NCBI RefSeq assembly: GCF_900108245.1
Contig: NZ_FNUY01000001.1
Location: 558,001 to 622,000 of the forward strand
Length of the DNA stretch: 64,000 nucleotides
Reading direction: 5' to 3'
DNA from: Allobosea lathyri
GTDB lineage: Bacteria; Pseudomonadota; Alphaproteobacteria; Rhizobiales; Beijerinckiaceae
The notes under the pieces were generated by a model. The model saw only the letters and a program-made list of their open reading frames with translations, was not told the DNA's origin and did no database searches. Numbering within the stretch: position 1 is the stretch's first letter; every line of letters starts with the position of its first letter. The position numbers and the translations under genes are program-made. This document shows, piece after piece, positions 16,576-25,278 of the stretch.

Positions 16576-17916
16576 TCAGTTCGCCACCGACCGAATTCCC
16601 CGGCGCAGCTTGTCGACCAGCTCGCCGACCTGGCTCTCGGTGATGATCAGCGGCGGTGAGAAAGCGATCGTGTCGGCGGCGGTGCGGACCATCAGCCCTT
16701 CATCGCGGAAGAGCCGGTCCATCGCCTCGAAGGCGCGCTTGCCGACGCCATCGGCTCGCGGCGCGAGATCGATGGCGCCGACCATGCCGACGGTGCGGAT
16801 ATCGACGACATTGGGTTCGCCCTTCAACGTCATCAGGGCATCGGCCCAGGCCGGCTCCATCGCGAGGGCGCGCTCGAACAGGCCCTCCTCGCGGTAGACA
16901 TCCAGCGTCGCCAGGCACGCGGCGGCCGCCAGCGGATGGCCGGAATAGGTGTAGCCGTGGAACAGCTCGATGGCGTTGTCGGGGCCGTTCATGAAGGCGT
17001 CGTAGATGTGCTTGCGCACGATCACGCCGCCCATCGGCACCGTGCCGGAGGTCACGCCCTTGGCGAAGGTGATCATGTCGGGGGTGACGCCGTAGCGCTC
17101 GGCGGCGAAGGCATGGCCGAGGCGGCCGAAGCCGGTGATGACCTCGTCGAAGATCAGCAGGATGCCGTGCTTGTCGCAGAGTTCGCGCAGCCGCTTGAGA
17201 TAGCCCTTCGGCGCCGGCAGGCCGCCGGTCGAGCCGGCCATCGGCTCGACGATGACGGCTGCGATGGTCGAGGCGTCATGCAGCGCGACGATACGGTCGA
17301 GATCGTCGGCGAAATGCGCGCCGTAATCCGGCTCGCCCTTGGTGAAGGCCTGCTTGTCGCGGTCGTAGGTGTGGGGCAGGTGGTCGGTGCCGGCCAGTAA
17401 TCCACCGAAAAATTTGCGGTTGTTGACCATGCCGCCGACCGAGATTCCGCCGAATCCGACGCCGTGATAGCCCCGTTCCCGGCCGATCAAACGCGTCTTC
17501 GAACCCTTGCCCTGCACGTTCCAGTAGGCGAGCGCGATCTTCAGCGCGGTGTCAGCCGCTTCCGAGCCGGAGCCGGCGAAGAAGACGTGGTCAAGATCGC
17601 CCGGTGCCAGCGCAGCGATGCGGGCGGCGGCGGCAAAGACTTTCGGATGGCCGAACTGAAAGGAAGGTGCGTAATCGAGTTCTTCGGCCTGGGCCTGAAT
17701 GGCCTGGATGATCGGCTTGCGGGCATGGCCTGCATTGCAGCACCACAGCCCGGCCGTGCCGTCCATCACCGGCTTTCCTTCCGGCGTATAGTAAAACATC
17801 CCCTCGGCCCGCGAAATCATGCGCGGATTTTGCTTGAACGACCGGTTCGCGGTGAACGGCATCCAGAAGGCTTCGAGGTCGTTCGGCGTATTGATCGGGC
17901 TCGGGGCTGAGGTCAT
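16576..17916 (-). CDS. Class III omega-amino acid:pyruvate-type aminotransferase
   Basis: A 446-residue fold-type I PLP enzyme. The opening DLEAFWMPFTANRSFKQNPR and the DGTAGLWCCNAGHARKPI segment are characteristic of beta-alanine/omega-amino acid:pyruvate transaminases. The cofactor Lys is at about residue 286 (ITFAKGVTSG), preceded by the PLP-binding Asp in LIFDEVITGFGRLG; SGSEAADTALK supplies phosphate contacts. It transfers an amino group from beta-alanine or another omega-amine to pyruvate, giving malonate semialdehyde or an aldehyde. ATG at 17916 is preferred to TTG at 17919 because AGGA lies seven bases upstream. Amine substrate not certain. Confidence 0.9.
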   Translation of the reverse strand: MTSAPSPINTPNDLEAFWMPFTANRSFKQNPRMISRAEGMFYYTPEGKPVMDGTAGLWCCNAGHARKPIIQAIQAQAEELDYAPSFQFGHPKVFAAAARIAALAPGDLDHVFFAGSGSEAADTALKIALAYWNVQGKGSKTRLIGRERGYHGVGFGGISVGGMVNNRKFFGGLLAGTDHLPHTYDRDKQAFTKGEPDYGAHFADDLDRIVALHDASTIAAVIVEPMAGSTGGLPAPKGYLKRLRELCDKHGILLIFDEVITGFGRLGHAFAAERYGVTPDMITFAKGVTSGTVPMGGVIVRKHIYDAFMNGPDNAIELFHGYTYSGHPLAAAACLATLDVYREEGLFERALAMEPAWADALMTLKGEPNVVDIRTVGMVGAIDLAPRADGVGKRAFEAMDRLFRDEGLMVRTAADTIAFSPPLIITESQVGELVDKLRRGIRSVAN

Positions 17917-18100
17917 CAAATTGTCCTGTTGGGATTATGGCCCCCTCAACCTAGCAGCACGGTACGGGCTGTAAATCGCCGGCCCGGCGGGGCATCCCTG
18001 CGCCCGGCGAGAGTCGGGTCATTCGCCGGCAACAGGGTGACGTTGCGTCGCGGATGGCGTAGTCTCAGGCGTAGGGGGAAGCAAACTGAACCGGACCCCT

Positions 18101-19900
18101 ATGACCGACGGCCTTCCCGAACGGCTGGACGAGCAGTCCGTCGCGACTATTCGCGCGGGCCTGCGGCGCGTGCTTGCCGCCGACGCATTCCGCGCCGCGC
18201 CGCAACTTTCAGCCTTTCTCGCTTTCATCGTGGAGCGCACGATCGATGGTCGCGGCTCCGAGTTGAAAGGCTATACGATCGCCGTCGAGGCCCTCGGCCG
18301 CCCTGCGGAATTCGATCCGCAATCGGACCCGATCGTCCGGGTCGAGGCCGGCCGCCTGCGGCGAACGCTCGGCCAATATTATGCCGGCGAAGGGCAGGGG
18401 GATTCGGTGCGGATCACCATGCCGGTCGGCGGCTATGTCCCTGTCTTCGAGTTCACAGAGAACGCCCCAATCGATCGGCTCCGAACTGAGCCGGTCGGGG
18501 AGTCTTCGTCCCCTGCAAGGGACGAGTCGATAACCGCATCGCCCGACGAAATCTCCACCTCGCCCGCAGAGGTCGCCGACGACGTCATATCCCGCCGCTG
18601 GCCTGCGGCGGCGATCCTTGGGCTCGCCATCGCGCTGATCGCGCTTGGGGCCTGGTACTTCGCTTTCCACGCCAGCGGCCCGGTTGAGCCCGAGCGCCAA
18701 TCGCATGCACCGCTCGCTGCAACGACTGCGTCGCGCGCGCCCATCGCGCAATCGCCGAGCAATCTGATCGTCATCGCGATCACGGCGGCGGATGTCCCAG
18801 CCGATCCGAAGCTTGCTGAAACACTGCGCCGGTATTCCAGGCTGCTCGTCGACGCCATGGCGCGTTTCGACGATCTGGTCACGATCAAGACCCCGCCAGT
18901 GGGCTCTGCCTTGACGCCTGATGTCGATTATGTGTTCGAAATTACCGCCCAGTTGGTCGACGGCACAGCCGAGGGTTTCGGTCGGCTGCGGTCCGTGCGG
19001 GATGACCGCATCGTCTGGACGGCCTCTTCGAGCCGCGCCCTGCCGACGGGCAAGGATCCGGAACAGGCAGAGCGGGCGCGTCGGCTCGCCATCAGGCTGG
19101 CGGAGCCCTTCGGCATCATTCATGCCGATTTCCGTCAGTATTCGGCGTCTCCGGTGATGAGCTGCATTTTCCAGGCCCTCGACTACCGGCGTACGCCGAA
19201 AGCGGACGATTATGGCGGTGCCCGGACTTGTATCGAGGAGCTGATCGTAAAGGAGCCCGGCTTTTATCCTGCCTGGGCGCAGCTGACGTTCCTGCTCCTG
19301 GGTGACTACGCATCCAGCCTCGACCCGGTGGCGGGACCTCCGCTCGACCGCGCTCTCAATGCTGCGGTGACGGCGGTGCGGCTCGCGCCGTCCAGCGCGC
19401 GTGCGCAGCAGGCGATGATGGATGCGCTGTTCGCGCGGGGGGCGACCGAAGAGGCGATCAAGGCCGGGCGTGAGGCCTTGACCCGCAATCCCTATGATCC
19501 CGCCATCATGGCCGATCTCGGCGCGCGCTACGTTCAGTTGAACCGACCTGCCGAGGGCCTTCCGCTGCTGGAGCGGGCGATCGAATTGAGCGCGGGGCGG
19601 CCGTCCTGGTATGACTTCTTCGCTTTTCTCGGAGCCCGCCTGATCGGCGCGAGGCGCTCGTCCGAACCCTTTGCGGCGGTGCTAGGCGCGGATTCCACTC
19701 CCCTCAGCCTTCTGGGGCGTGCTCTCCAGGCCGCTGATAGCGGGGACCGGCGGGGGCTGGAAATGGTGCTGAAAAACCTGTCCGCGAAGGCACCGCTATT
19801 TGGCATGGACCCGGGGCTCTATCTGTCGCGCAGCGGCTTCAGCGGGCCGGTCGTCGATCGGATACTGAGCGATCTCGGCCTCGAGACGAGATTGCGATAG
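18101..19900 (+). CDS. Membrane-anchored protein with unassigned N-terminal domain and TPR-like C-terminus
   Basis: 599 residues. The N-terminal 110 residues (SVATIRAGLRRVLAADAFRA, LKGYTIAVEALGRP, DPIVRVEAGRLRRTL) form a conserved-looking block seen, from memory, at the start of alphaproteobacterial proteins often labelled adenylate-cyclase-like or TolB-like; I cannot give it a function. A Ser/Glu-rich linker leads to one membrane helix (about 166-190, AAILGLAIALIALGAWYFAF). The outside portion has a TolB-like alpha/beta region (VIAITAADVPADPKLAETLR) and then helical TPR-like repeats (about 360-500, ending NPYDPAIMADLGARYVQLNR). No cyclase catalytic residues are present. A role in signalling is only a guess. 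Confidence 0.7.
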   Translation: MTDGLPERLDEQSVATIRAGLRRVLAADAFRAAPQLSAFLAFIVERTIDGRGSELKGYTIAVEALGRPAEFDPQSDPIVRVEAGRLRRTLGQYYAGEGQGDSVRITMPVGGYVPVFEFTENAPIDRLRTEPVGESSSPARDESITASPDEISTSPAEVADDVISRRWPAAAILGLAIALIALGAWYFAFHASGPVEPERQSHAPLAATTASRAPIAQSPSNLIVIAITAADVPADPKLAETLRRYSRLLVDAMARFDDLVTIKTPPVGSALTPDVDYVFEITAQLVDGTAEGFGRLRSVRDDRIVWTASSSRALPTGKDPEQAERARRLAIRLAEPFGIIHADFRQYSASPVMSCIFQALDYRRTPKADDYGGARTCIEELIVKEPGFYPAWAQLTFLLLGDYASSLDPVAGPPLDRALNAAVTAVRLAPSSARAQQAMMDALFARGATEEAIKAGREALTRNPYDPAIMADLGARYVQLNRPAEGLPLLERAIELSAGRPSWYDFFAFLGARLIGARRSSEPFAAVLGADSTPLSLLGRALQAADSGDRRGLEMVLKNLSAKAPLFGMDPGLYLSRSGFSGPVVDRILSDLGLETRLR

Positions 19901-20056
19901 CGCTCGCGGTCGCCAGGATGCCGCTTCCCCCAATTTTCTTGCATTTGGCGCGTCGCTTGCACCTGCATTGCTCGCATGAGGTCAGACGCCCGGTTAATGT
20001 AGCGAAAGCGTTGTGATTCGTTTTCGTCCCGATCAACCTCCCGCGCGAACGCTGCC

Positions 20057-21541
20057 TTGGCCCCTGTCCGCCTGAAAGCCCTTCACCCTCTCGCCAGCGC
20101 CGTCACCGGTTTGTCGATCGGCGCGGTCGTGACCATTCTCCTGCCGAGCGGGCTGGGCTCTGGGCTGGGCCTGCTCGCGGCAGGCGCGGGATGGATCGGT
20201 TCGGCGATGGTCATGGAACGGCGCGGCCAGTCGCAGCGCGAGCAGGTGCTGGCAGCGATCGGCGAGGTCAAGGTCAGGCTCGCGACCAATGCGATCCGCC
20301 TCGATTCACTGTCGCAGCGCGTCGAGCAGATGCCGATGCGCGATGTCGACGCGGCGCCAGCGCGCGCGGCGATCCACGAGCTGACCGCCGAGGTCGGGCT
20401 GCTCGGCGATCTCATCCACCAGGTTGCGACGACATTGTCTGATCACGACAATGTACTGACGTCCCTGTCGCGCGCGCCGACGCCGGTCGTGACCGCGCCC
20501 GAGGTCGTGATCGACCCGGAGGCGGCCCGCAAGGCGCGGATCGAGGCCCTGGCGGCCGAACGGGCGGAAGCGGCTCGCCTCGCGGAGGAACGCGCTGCCG
20601 GTGAGCGGGCCGCCGTGATCAGCGCAGCCCTCACCGAAGGCCGCGTCGAGGTTCATCTGCAGCCGATCGTCCAGCTGCCGCAGCGGCGCACGCGTGGCTA
20701 TGAGGCGCTCGTGCGCCTCAGGCTGGACGAGAACACGCTGCTTTTGCCGCATGAGTTCATCGCCACGGTCGAGGAACGCGGTTTCGGGCCGACGCTCGAT
20801 GCGCTCGTGCTGACGCGAGCACTGGCAATCGCCCGCCATCTCGGCTCGAAAGAGGGCGGCATCTTCGTCTCCTGCAATTTCAGCGCGGCGACCTGGAACT
20901 CGTCGAAGGCTCTGGCGGCGTTGTCGCGCATTCTCGACAAATATCGCGAGCATACCGGCCATCTGGTCGTCGAGATGCCGCAGAGCGTTTTCCGCGCGCT
21001 GGATCCGACGAGCCTGGGCCTCCTGGGCGCCATGTCTGCCAATGGCGTGCGCTTTGCGCTCGACCAGCTCAATGATCTCAGGCTCGACCCCGTTTCCCTG
21101 TTCGATCGCGGCATTCGCTTCGTCAAGGCGCCGGCCGAGCTGCTCCTGGCCCAGGTCTCGGCCCAAGCCAGCGGCCAGACGGCGACCGACATTGCCGCTG
21201 GCGATCTCTCGGCACTGCTGGCACGGGCCTCGATCGTCCTGATTGCCGAACGGATCGAGGACAACCCGACCGTTGCCGACATGATCGACCTTGGGGTCAC
21301 CATGGCGCAAGGGTTGGTCTTCTCGCCGCCGCGCCCGGTCAAGCCCGAGGTCTTCGCCGAGCCCGAGGCGGCTGCCGAACTTGCTCCGGCTCCCCTGCCA
21401 GCAGCGCAGATCCCGGCGCGTCCAGCCGCCGACATCGTCGGCTACCCCGCGCCCGCAATTGCGCCGACCGGGGCGGGGCTGGTCGAGCCGAAGCCCGAAC
21501 GCCTGCCGTTCCGCTCGGTGCTGCGCCGCGCCACGGCCTGA
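20057..21541 (+). CDS. Membrane-linked degenerate EAL-domain protein
   Basis: 494 residues starting at a TTG; no ATG or GTG lies between the upstream stop at 20000 and the first hydrophobic segment. Two closely spaced membrane helices (about 12-52) are followed by a charged coiled coil (about 150-190) and an EAL-like domain (about 195-430). The opening YEALVRLR and the terminal MAQGLVFSPP are kept, as is CNFS for the metal-binding Asn. The essential DDFGTG pair is replaced by ALDQLNDL, and the ExxE region reads VEMPQS. It is therefore probably not an active c-di-GMP phosphodiesterase, but could bind the nucleotide or a protein. The tail (440-494) is Pro/Ala-rich. Confidence 0.75.
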   Translation: MAPVRLKALHPLASAVTGLSIGAVVTILLPSGLGSGLGLLAAGAGWIGSAMVMERRGQSQREQVLAAIGEVKVRLATNAIRLDSLSQRVEQMPMRDVDAAPARAAIHELTAEVGLLGDLIHQVATTLSDHDNVLTSLSRAPTPVVTAPEVVIDPEAARKARIEALAAERAEAARLAEERAAGERAAVISAALTEGRVEVHLQPIVQLPQRRTRGYEALVRLRLDENTLLLPHEFIATVEERGFGPTLDALVLTRALAIARHLGSKEGGIFVSCNFSAATWNSSKALAALSRILDKYREHTGHLVVEMPQSVFRALDPTSLGLLGAMSANGVRFALDQLNDLRLDPVSLFDRGIRFVKAPAELLLAQVSAQASGQTATDIAAGDLSALLARASIVLIAERIEDNPTVADMIDLGVTMAQGLVFSPPRPVKPEVFAEPEAAAELAPAPLPAAQIPARPAADIVGYPAPAIAPTGAGLVEPKPERLPFRSVLRRATA

Positions 21542-21649
21542 ACAGGCGCAAGGTCCGCGAAACGCGGCAGCCGGGCATGCCGAGTTCGGGTTTCCTCTTG
21601 TTTCCATCTGCTCTAGAGCGGTGTCACCCAGCCAGAGGGAGTAACCGTC

Positions 21650-22516
21650 TTGTCGTCAGAGAGCCCCGCCACCCGCGCTTTATCGGGCTTTTCCGAGATC
21701 GCTGACCGCTTCGATCTGTGCCTTTGCGATGTCTGGGGTGTCGTTCACAACGGTGTCGTGGCGCATCGCGGCGCGATCGATGCGCTGGTTGCCATGCGCG
21801 AGCGCGGCACCAGCGTGGTTCTGGTCACCAATGCGCCGCGTCCGCGCGAACTGATCGCCGCGCAACTGGCGATGTTCGGAGTTCCGCAGTCGGCCTGGGA
21901 TGCGATCGTGACCTCGGGCGATGTCTGCCGCGCGCTGATCCAGGCGCGCGCCGGCGAGCCGATGTACCGGCTCGGGCCGGACCGCGATCTTCCGCTGATC
22001 GCCGGCCTCGACGCTCCGGAAGTTCAGCCGGAAAAGGCGGGTTACGTGCTGTGCACCGGCCTGCTCGATGATGAGACCGATACGCCGGCGACCTATGCCG
22101 ACCTGCTCACGGGCTTTGCCGGGCGCGGCCTCACCATGATCTGCGCCAATCCCGATCTCGTGGTCGAGCGTGGCGGCCGTATCGTCCCCTGTGCCGGCTC
22201 GGTGGCGCTCGCTTACGAGGAGATTGGCGGCAAGGTCATCTATGCCGGCAAGCCGCACAAGCCGATCTATGAGCTTGCGCTGGCAATCGCCGAGGAGAAG
22301 CGTGGGGCGCCGATCGCGAGAGACCGCGTCTGCGCAGTCGGCGACGCGATCCGCACCGATATTGCAGGCGCCGAGGCCTTCGGCGCGGCCGGCATCATGG
22401 TGCTGGCCGGGATTCACGCCCAGGATCTGATGGAAGCGTCATGGGATGAGCGCCATGGCTGGTTCGGGCAGCAGAGCCACCGTCCGGCCTACGCGCTGCC
22501 GCATCTCGTCTGGTGA
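21650..22516 (+). CDS. TIGR01459 family HAD-superfamily hydrolase
   Basis: 288 residues of the NagD-like HAD class with a type II cap. The motif I region is LCLCDVWGVVHNG, with Asp27 as nucleophile and Trp in place of the usual second Asp, which is the normal form of this subfamily. Motif II is VLVTNAPRPRE, the Lys of motif III is in IYAGKPHKPIY and motif IV is CAVGDAIRTDIAGA. The substrate is unknown. The start is a TTG at 21650, supported by a strong GAGGGAG site eight bases upstream. Confidence 0.88.
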   Translation: MSSESPATRALSGFSEIADRFDLCLCDVWGVVHNGVVAHRGAIDALVAMRERGTSVVLVTNAPRPRELIAAQLAMFGVPQSAWDAIVTSGDVCRALIQARAGEPMYRLGPDRDLPLIAGLDAPEVQPEKAGYVLCTGLLDDETDTPATYADLLTGFAGRGLTMICANPDLVVERGGRIVPCAGSVALAYEEIGGKVIYAGKPHKPIYELALAIAEEKRGAPIARDRVCAVGDAIRTDIAGAEAFGAAGIMVLAGIHAQDLMEASWDERHGWFGQQSHRPAYALPHLVW

Positions 22517-22547
22517 CGGCCGCTGCCAAGCAGGCGACCCTTCACTG

Positions 22548-22668
22548 AGCCCTCATCCTGAGGAGCCAGTCCGCAAGGAGTGGCGTCTCGAAGGATGCTC
22601 GAAGGGGCTCCGGAAACATCTGGATCATCCTTCGAGACGCCGCTTCGCGGCTCCTCAGGATGAGGGCT
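22548..22668. repeat. Nested inverted repeat between HAD and CheY genes
   Basis: Outer arms 22548-22567 and 22649-22668 are perfect reverse complements (20 bases, beginning AGCCCTCATCCTGAGG). Inner arms 22582-22597 and 22626-22641 are also perfect (GGCGTCTCGAAGGATG and its complement). The element spans the gap between two convergent genes. Very similar palindromes are common between genes in Hyphomicrobiales; it may terminate both transcripts. Confidence 0.88.
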
Positions 22669-22684
22669 GAATTTTAAGCGGCCG

Positions 22685-23068
22685 TCAGGCCGGGCAGACC
22701 GACTCGATCTTCGATTTCAGCGTCTGCGCGTTGAACGGCTTGACGATATAGTTGTTCACGCCGGCCTTCTTGGCCGCGATGACGTTCTCGGTCTTCGACT
22801 CGGCGGTGACGATGATGAACGGCGTGCGCGACAGCGTGTCTTCCTCGCGGACGCGTTGCAGCAGCTCGAAACCCGTCATCGGCTCCATGTTCCAGTCGGA
22901 GATCACGAGGCCGTATTTCTTGTCGCGCATCTTGGCGATGGCGGTCGATCCGTCGGATGCGTCGTCGACATTCTCGAAGCCGAGCTGCTTCAGCAGATTG
23001 CGGATGATCCGGACCATCGTCTGATAGTCGTCGACCACCAAGATTGGCATGGAGGGGTCTAGAGCCAT
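22685..23068 (-). CDS. CheY-like single-domain response regulator
   Basis: 127 residues, a bare receiver domain. Acid pocket Asp13-Asp14, phospho-acceptor Asp58 (VISDWNMEPMTG), Thr88 (VTAES) and Lys110 (VKPF) are all in place; the FENVDDASDG and MEPMTGFELL segments are typical of chemotaxis CheY. It should carry the signal from a CheA kinase to the flagellar motor, or act as a phosphate sink. ATG at 23068 has GGAG seven bases upstream. No other che gene is adjacent; a chemoreceptor gene lies 39 kb away at the window's end. Confidence 0.93.
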   Translation of the reverse strand: MALDPSMPILVVDDYQTMVRIIRNLLKQLGFENVDDASDGSTAIAKMRDKKYGLVISDWNMEPMTGFELLQRVREEDTLSRTPFIIVTAESKTENVIAAKKAGVNNYIVKPFNAQTLKSKIESVCPA

Positions 23069-23340
23069 TGTACTGCTCCACGGAAAGACGGTTACGGCGC
23101 TGGGCAATACCTGCGCCGCGCCGCCTTACGAAAGGCGGCGGCTAGTGGCCACCCTCTTAACCGGGCGGCGTTTCAAAGCGGTTAATCCAATGCCGGAGTG
23201 ACGCAGCGGCACGCGGGTCGTCGAGGGCGGTTACCAAAGTCCAATTGCGCTCATGCTGCAGTTGCGAGATGTTCGTGTCACGACAGATCAATCGCACGGG
23301 CGCGGCAATGCCCCGACCGGCGCCCAGACGGGCAAGGCTG

Positions 23341-23784
23341 ATGCACAGCACCCTGTACAATGTCCATGCATTCGAGGATTTGGCCCTTGGCCAGAGCGAA
23401 AGCCTGATGCGGACAGTGATGGAGCGCGACGTTTCGCTCTTCGCCGAATTGTCGGGAGACGCCAACCCGATCCATCTGTGCGACCGCTTCGCCGCCAACA
23501 CCAAATTCGGCCAGCGCATCGCGCATGGCATGCTGACCGCGAGCCTGGTCTCGGCGCTGCTGGGCACGCGCCTGCCCGGCCCCGGAGCGGTCTATCTCTC
23601 GCAGACGCTGACCTTCCTTGCCCCGGTCAAGATCGGCGACGTCGTCACCGCCCGTGTCGAGGTGGTGGAACTGGTGACCGAGCGTCGCCGGGCTCGGCTG
23701 TTCTGCGAGTGCCTGGTCGACGGCAAGGCCGTGCTTGAAGGGGAGGCCTGGGTCGCCATGCCTCCGACCCGGGCGAAAGCCTGA
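23341..23784 (+). CDS. MaoC-like (R)-specific enoyl-CoA hydratase
   Basis: 148 residues forming a hot-dog fold. The catalytic Asp40 and His45 sit in GDANPIHLCDRFA, followed by FGQRIAHGM, the standard R-hydratase signature. Enzymes of this group hydrate crotonyl-CoA or longer enoyl-CoA to the (R)-3-hydroxyacyl-CoA, linking beta-oxidation to polyhydroxyalkanoate or other lipids. The ATG at 23341 is used because YNVHAFEDLALGQ is the usual start of the domain; a start at 23245 would add a Cys/Arg-rich lead unlike the family. The neighbours (cheY, ribF) do not reveal the pathway. Confidence 0.88.
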   Translation: MHSTLYNVHAFEDLALGQSESLMRTVMERDVSLFAELSGDANPIHLCDRFAANTKFGQRIAHGMLTASLVSALLGTRLPGPGAVYLSQTLTFLAPVKIGDVVTARVEVVELVTERRRARLFCECLVDGKAVLEGEAWVAMPPTRAKA

Positions 23785-23921
23785 GGGCTTGCCCGTTCCC
23801 GTGGCCTACCTGCTCCCGATGCAAGGCGGGGACCGGGTGACGGCGCTTGACGCCTTCGCGGCCTTGAGGCCAAAGACTGTGCCGGCTCGGGGCTTCCCGG
23901 GCAGTCGGACGCTTTCGATCG

Positions 23922-24905
23922 ATGAAATCCCCTGCTGATGTGCAGCCGGACGATGCGCATGCCGCCTTTGTCCTCGACCTCGAGAAACCTGCCCCGGATG
24001 CCTTGCGCGGCGCGGTCCTCGCGCTTGGCAATTTCGACGGCGTCCATCGCGGCCATGCCGAACTGGCGCGGGTCGCGGTCGCCATGGCGCGGGAGCGGGG
24101 CACGACAGCTGCGGCGCTGACCTTCGAGCCGCATCCGCGCAGCGTGTTCCGGCCGGATCAACCGGTCTTCCGCCTGACGCCTCCGGTGGTGAAGACCGAG
24201 TTGCTCGGGCGCGTCGGCCTGCCGCTGACCTTCGTCCTGCCCTTCGACCGCTCTATCGCCGCGATCAGCGCCGAGCGTTTCGTCGACGAGCTTCTGTTCG
24301 GCAAGCTCGGCGCGGCCGGGCTGGTCTGCGGCTACGATTTCCATTTCGGTCAGGGGCGCGCCGGCTCGCCGGAGATGCTGCAGGCGAGGGCGGGCGCCGC
24401 GAACATTCCCGTCACCGTGGTGCCGCCCTATGCGTGGGCCGGCGAGCCGGTCTCCTCGACCCTGATCCGCACGGCGCTGGAGCAGGGCGATGTCGCCCGT
24501 GCCGCCGATTTTCTGGGCCGGCCCTGGTTCGTGCGCGGTGTCATCGCCCATGGCGACAAGCGCGGCCGCGATCTCGGCTATCCCACTGCCAACATGCATC
24601 TCGCTCGCGACTGCAAGCTGCGCTACGGCATCTATGCGGTGCGGATGAAGATCGACGGTGTCTGGCATGACGGGGTCGCAAGCTTCGGCAGCCGCCCGAC
24701 CTTCGATGACGGTGCGCCCCGGCTCGAAACCTTCGTCTTCGATTTCTCCGGCGATCTCTATGGCAAACAGGTCGATGTCGCGCTGGTCGAATGGCTGCGC
24801 GGCGAGGCGAAGTTCGATACGCTCGATGCGCTGATCGTGCAGATGGATGCCGACAGCGTCCGCGCACGCGACATCCTGACGAAGACAGCGCCCTTCCTTC
24901 CCTAA
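23922..24905 (+). CDS. ribF: Bifunctional riboflavin kinase / FAD synthetase
   Basis: 327 residues. The N-terminal FAD synthetase (nucleotidyltransferase) domain has LALGNFDGVHRGHAELARVA with the HxGH-like motif, LTFEPHPRSVF, and STLIRTALEQGDV; the C-terminal riboflavin kinase domain starts at GVIAHGDKRGRDLGYPTANM and continues through GVASFGSRPTF and ETFVFDF. It converts riboflavin to FMN and FMN to FAD in the cytoplasm. It precedes ileS on the same strand, a frequent arrangement (ribF-ileS-lspA), although here 373 bases separate ribF from ileS. Confidence 0.96.
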   Translation: MKSPADVQPDDAHAAFVLDLEKPAPDALRGAVLALGNFDGVHRGHAELARVAVAMARERGTTAAALTFEPHPRSVFRPDQPVFRLTPPVVKTELLGRVGLPLTFVLPFDRSIAAISAERFVDELLFGKLGAAGLVCGYDFHFGQGRAGSPEMLQARAGAANIPVTVVPPYAWAGEPVSSTLIRTALEQGDVARAADFLGRPWFVRGVIAHGDKRGRDLGYPTANMHLARDCKLRYGIYAVRMKIDGVWHDGVASFGSRPTFDDGAPRLETFVFDFSGDLYGKQVDVALVEWLRGEAKFDTLDALIVQMDADSVRARDILTKTAPFLP

Positions 24906-25278
24906 CGCGCCTTTGCTAAAGCAGGCTGGAATTCAAGACCGCGTCCGTCATCCTGGGCGATCGTAGATCGACCCGGGATCTATCGTAGAGCTCAGTACCC
25001 TCCGATGGATCCCGGCGCTCCGCTTCGCTGCGGCCAGGATGACGAAGAGGTTCCTGACAGAGCAGTTGTGATCAAGAAGCCCGTGATGACCTCGTTCCGC
25101 GCCAAGACAAGAAGCATTGACCGGCGAATTACGGGCCCGGCTGCCGCCTCGCGCTAGACCGGCGCGGGCGCCGCGCAAGCCGGGATGACCATCGCCTTCC
25201 CCTGAGTTTCACGGATGGACCAGCGCAGCGCCTTTTGACATGGCCCGCTTGTCCGCATTGCCCCGAGCCGGACCCGAA
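24906..25278. other. 373-base intergenic region between ribF and ileS
   Basis: Contains the palindromic repeat at 24946-25044, then about 230 bases in which I see no gene. A TTGACC at about 25117 could be a -35 element for ileS but no convincing -10 follows. No T-box-like leader is recognisable. Confidence 0.5.
24946..25044. repeat. Intergenic palindromic repeat
   Basis: Outer arms CGTCATCCTGG (24946-24956) and CCAGGATGACG (25034-25044) are perfect complements. Inner CCGGGATC and GATCCCGG segments pair as well, with an imperfect middle. The form (CGTCATCC ... GGATGACG framing a GGATCC-type core) is a widespread Hyphomicrobiales intergenic repeat. Confidence 0.75.

Noticed and set aside
20306..21607. 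A 433-codon open frame on the minus strand
   Set aside because: Antisense to the EAL-domain gene; no motif and Arg/Gly/His-rich.
23592..24668. A 358-codon open frame on the minus strand
   Set aside because: Antisense to ribF and the MaoC gene; both have clear family motifs.
24906..25278. A riboswitch or T-box leader before ileS
   Set aside because: No T-box sequence, specifier stem or known aptamer motif is visible; the structure present is a dispersed palindrome.
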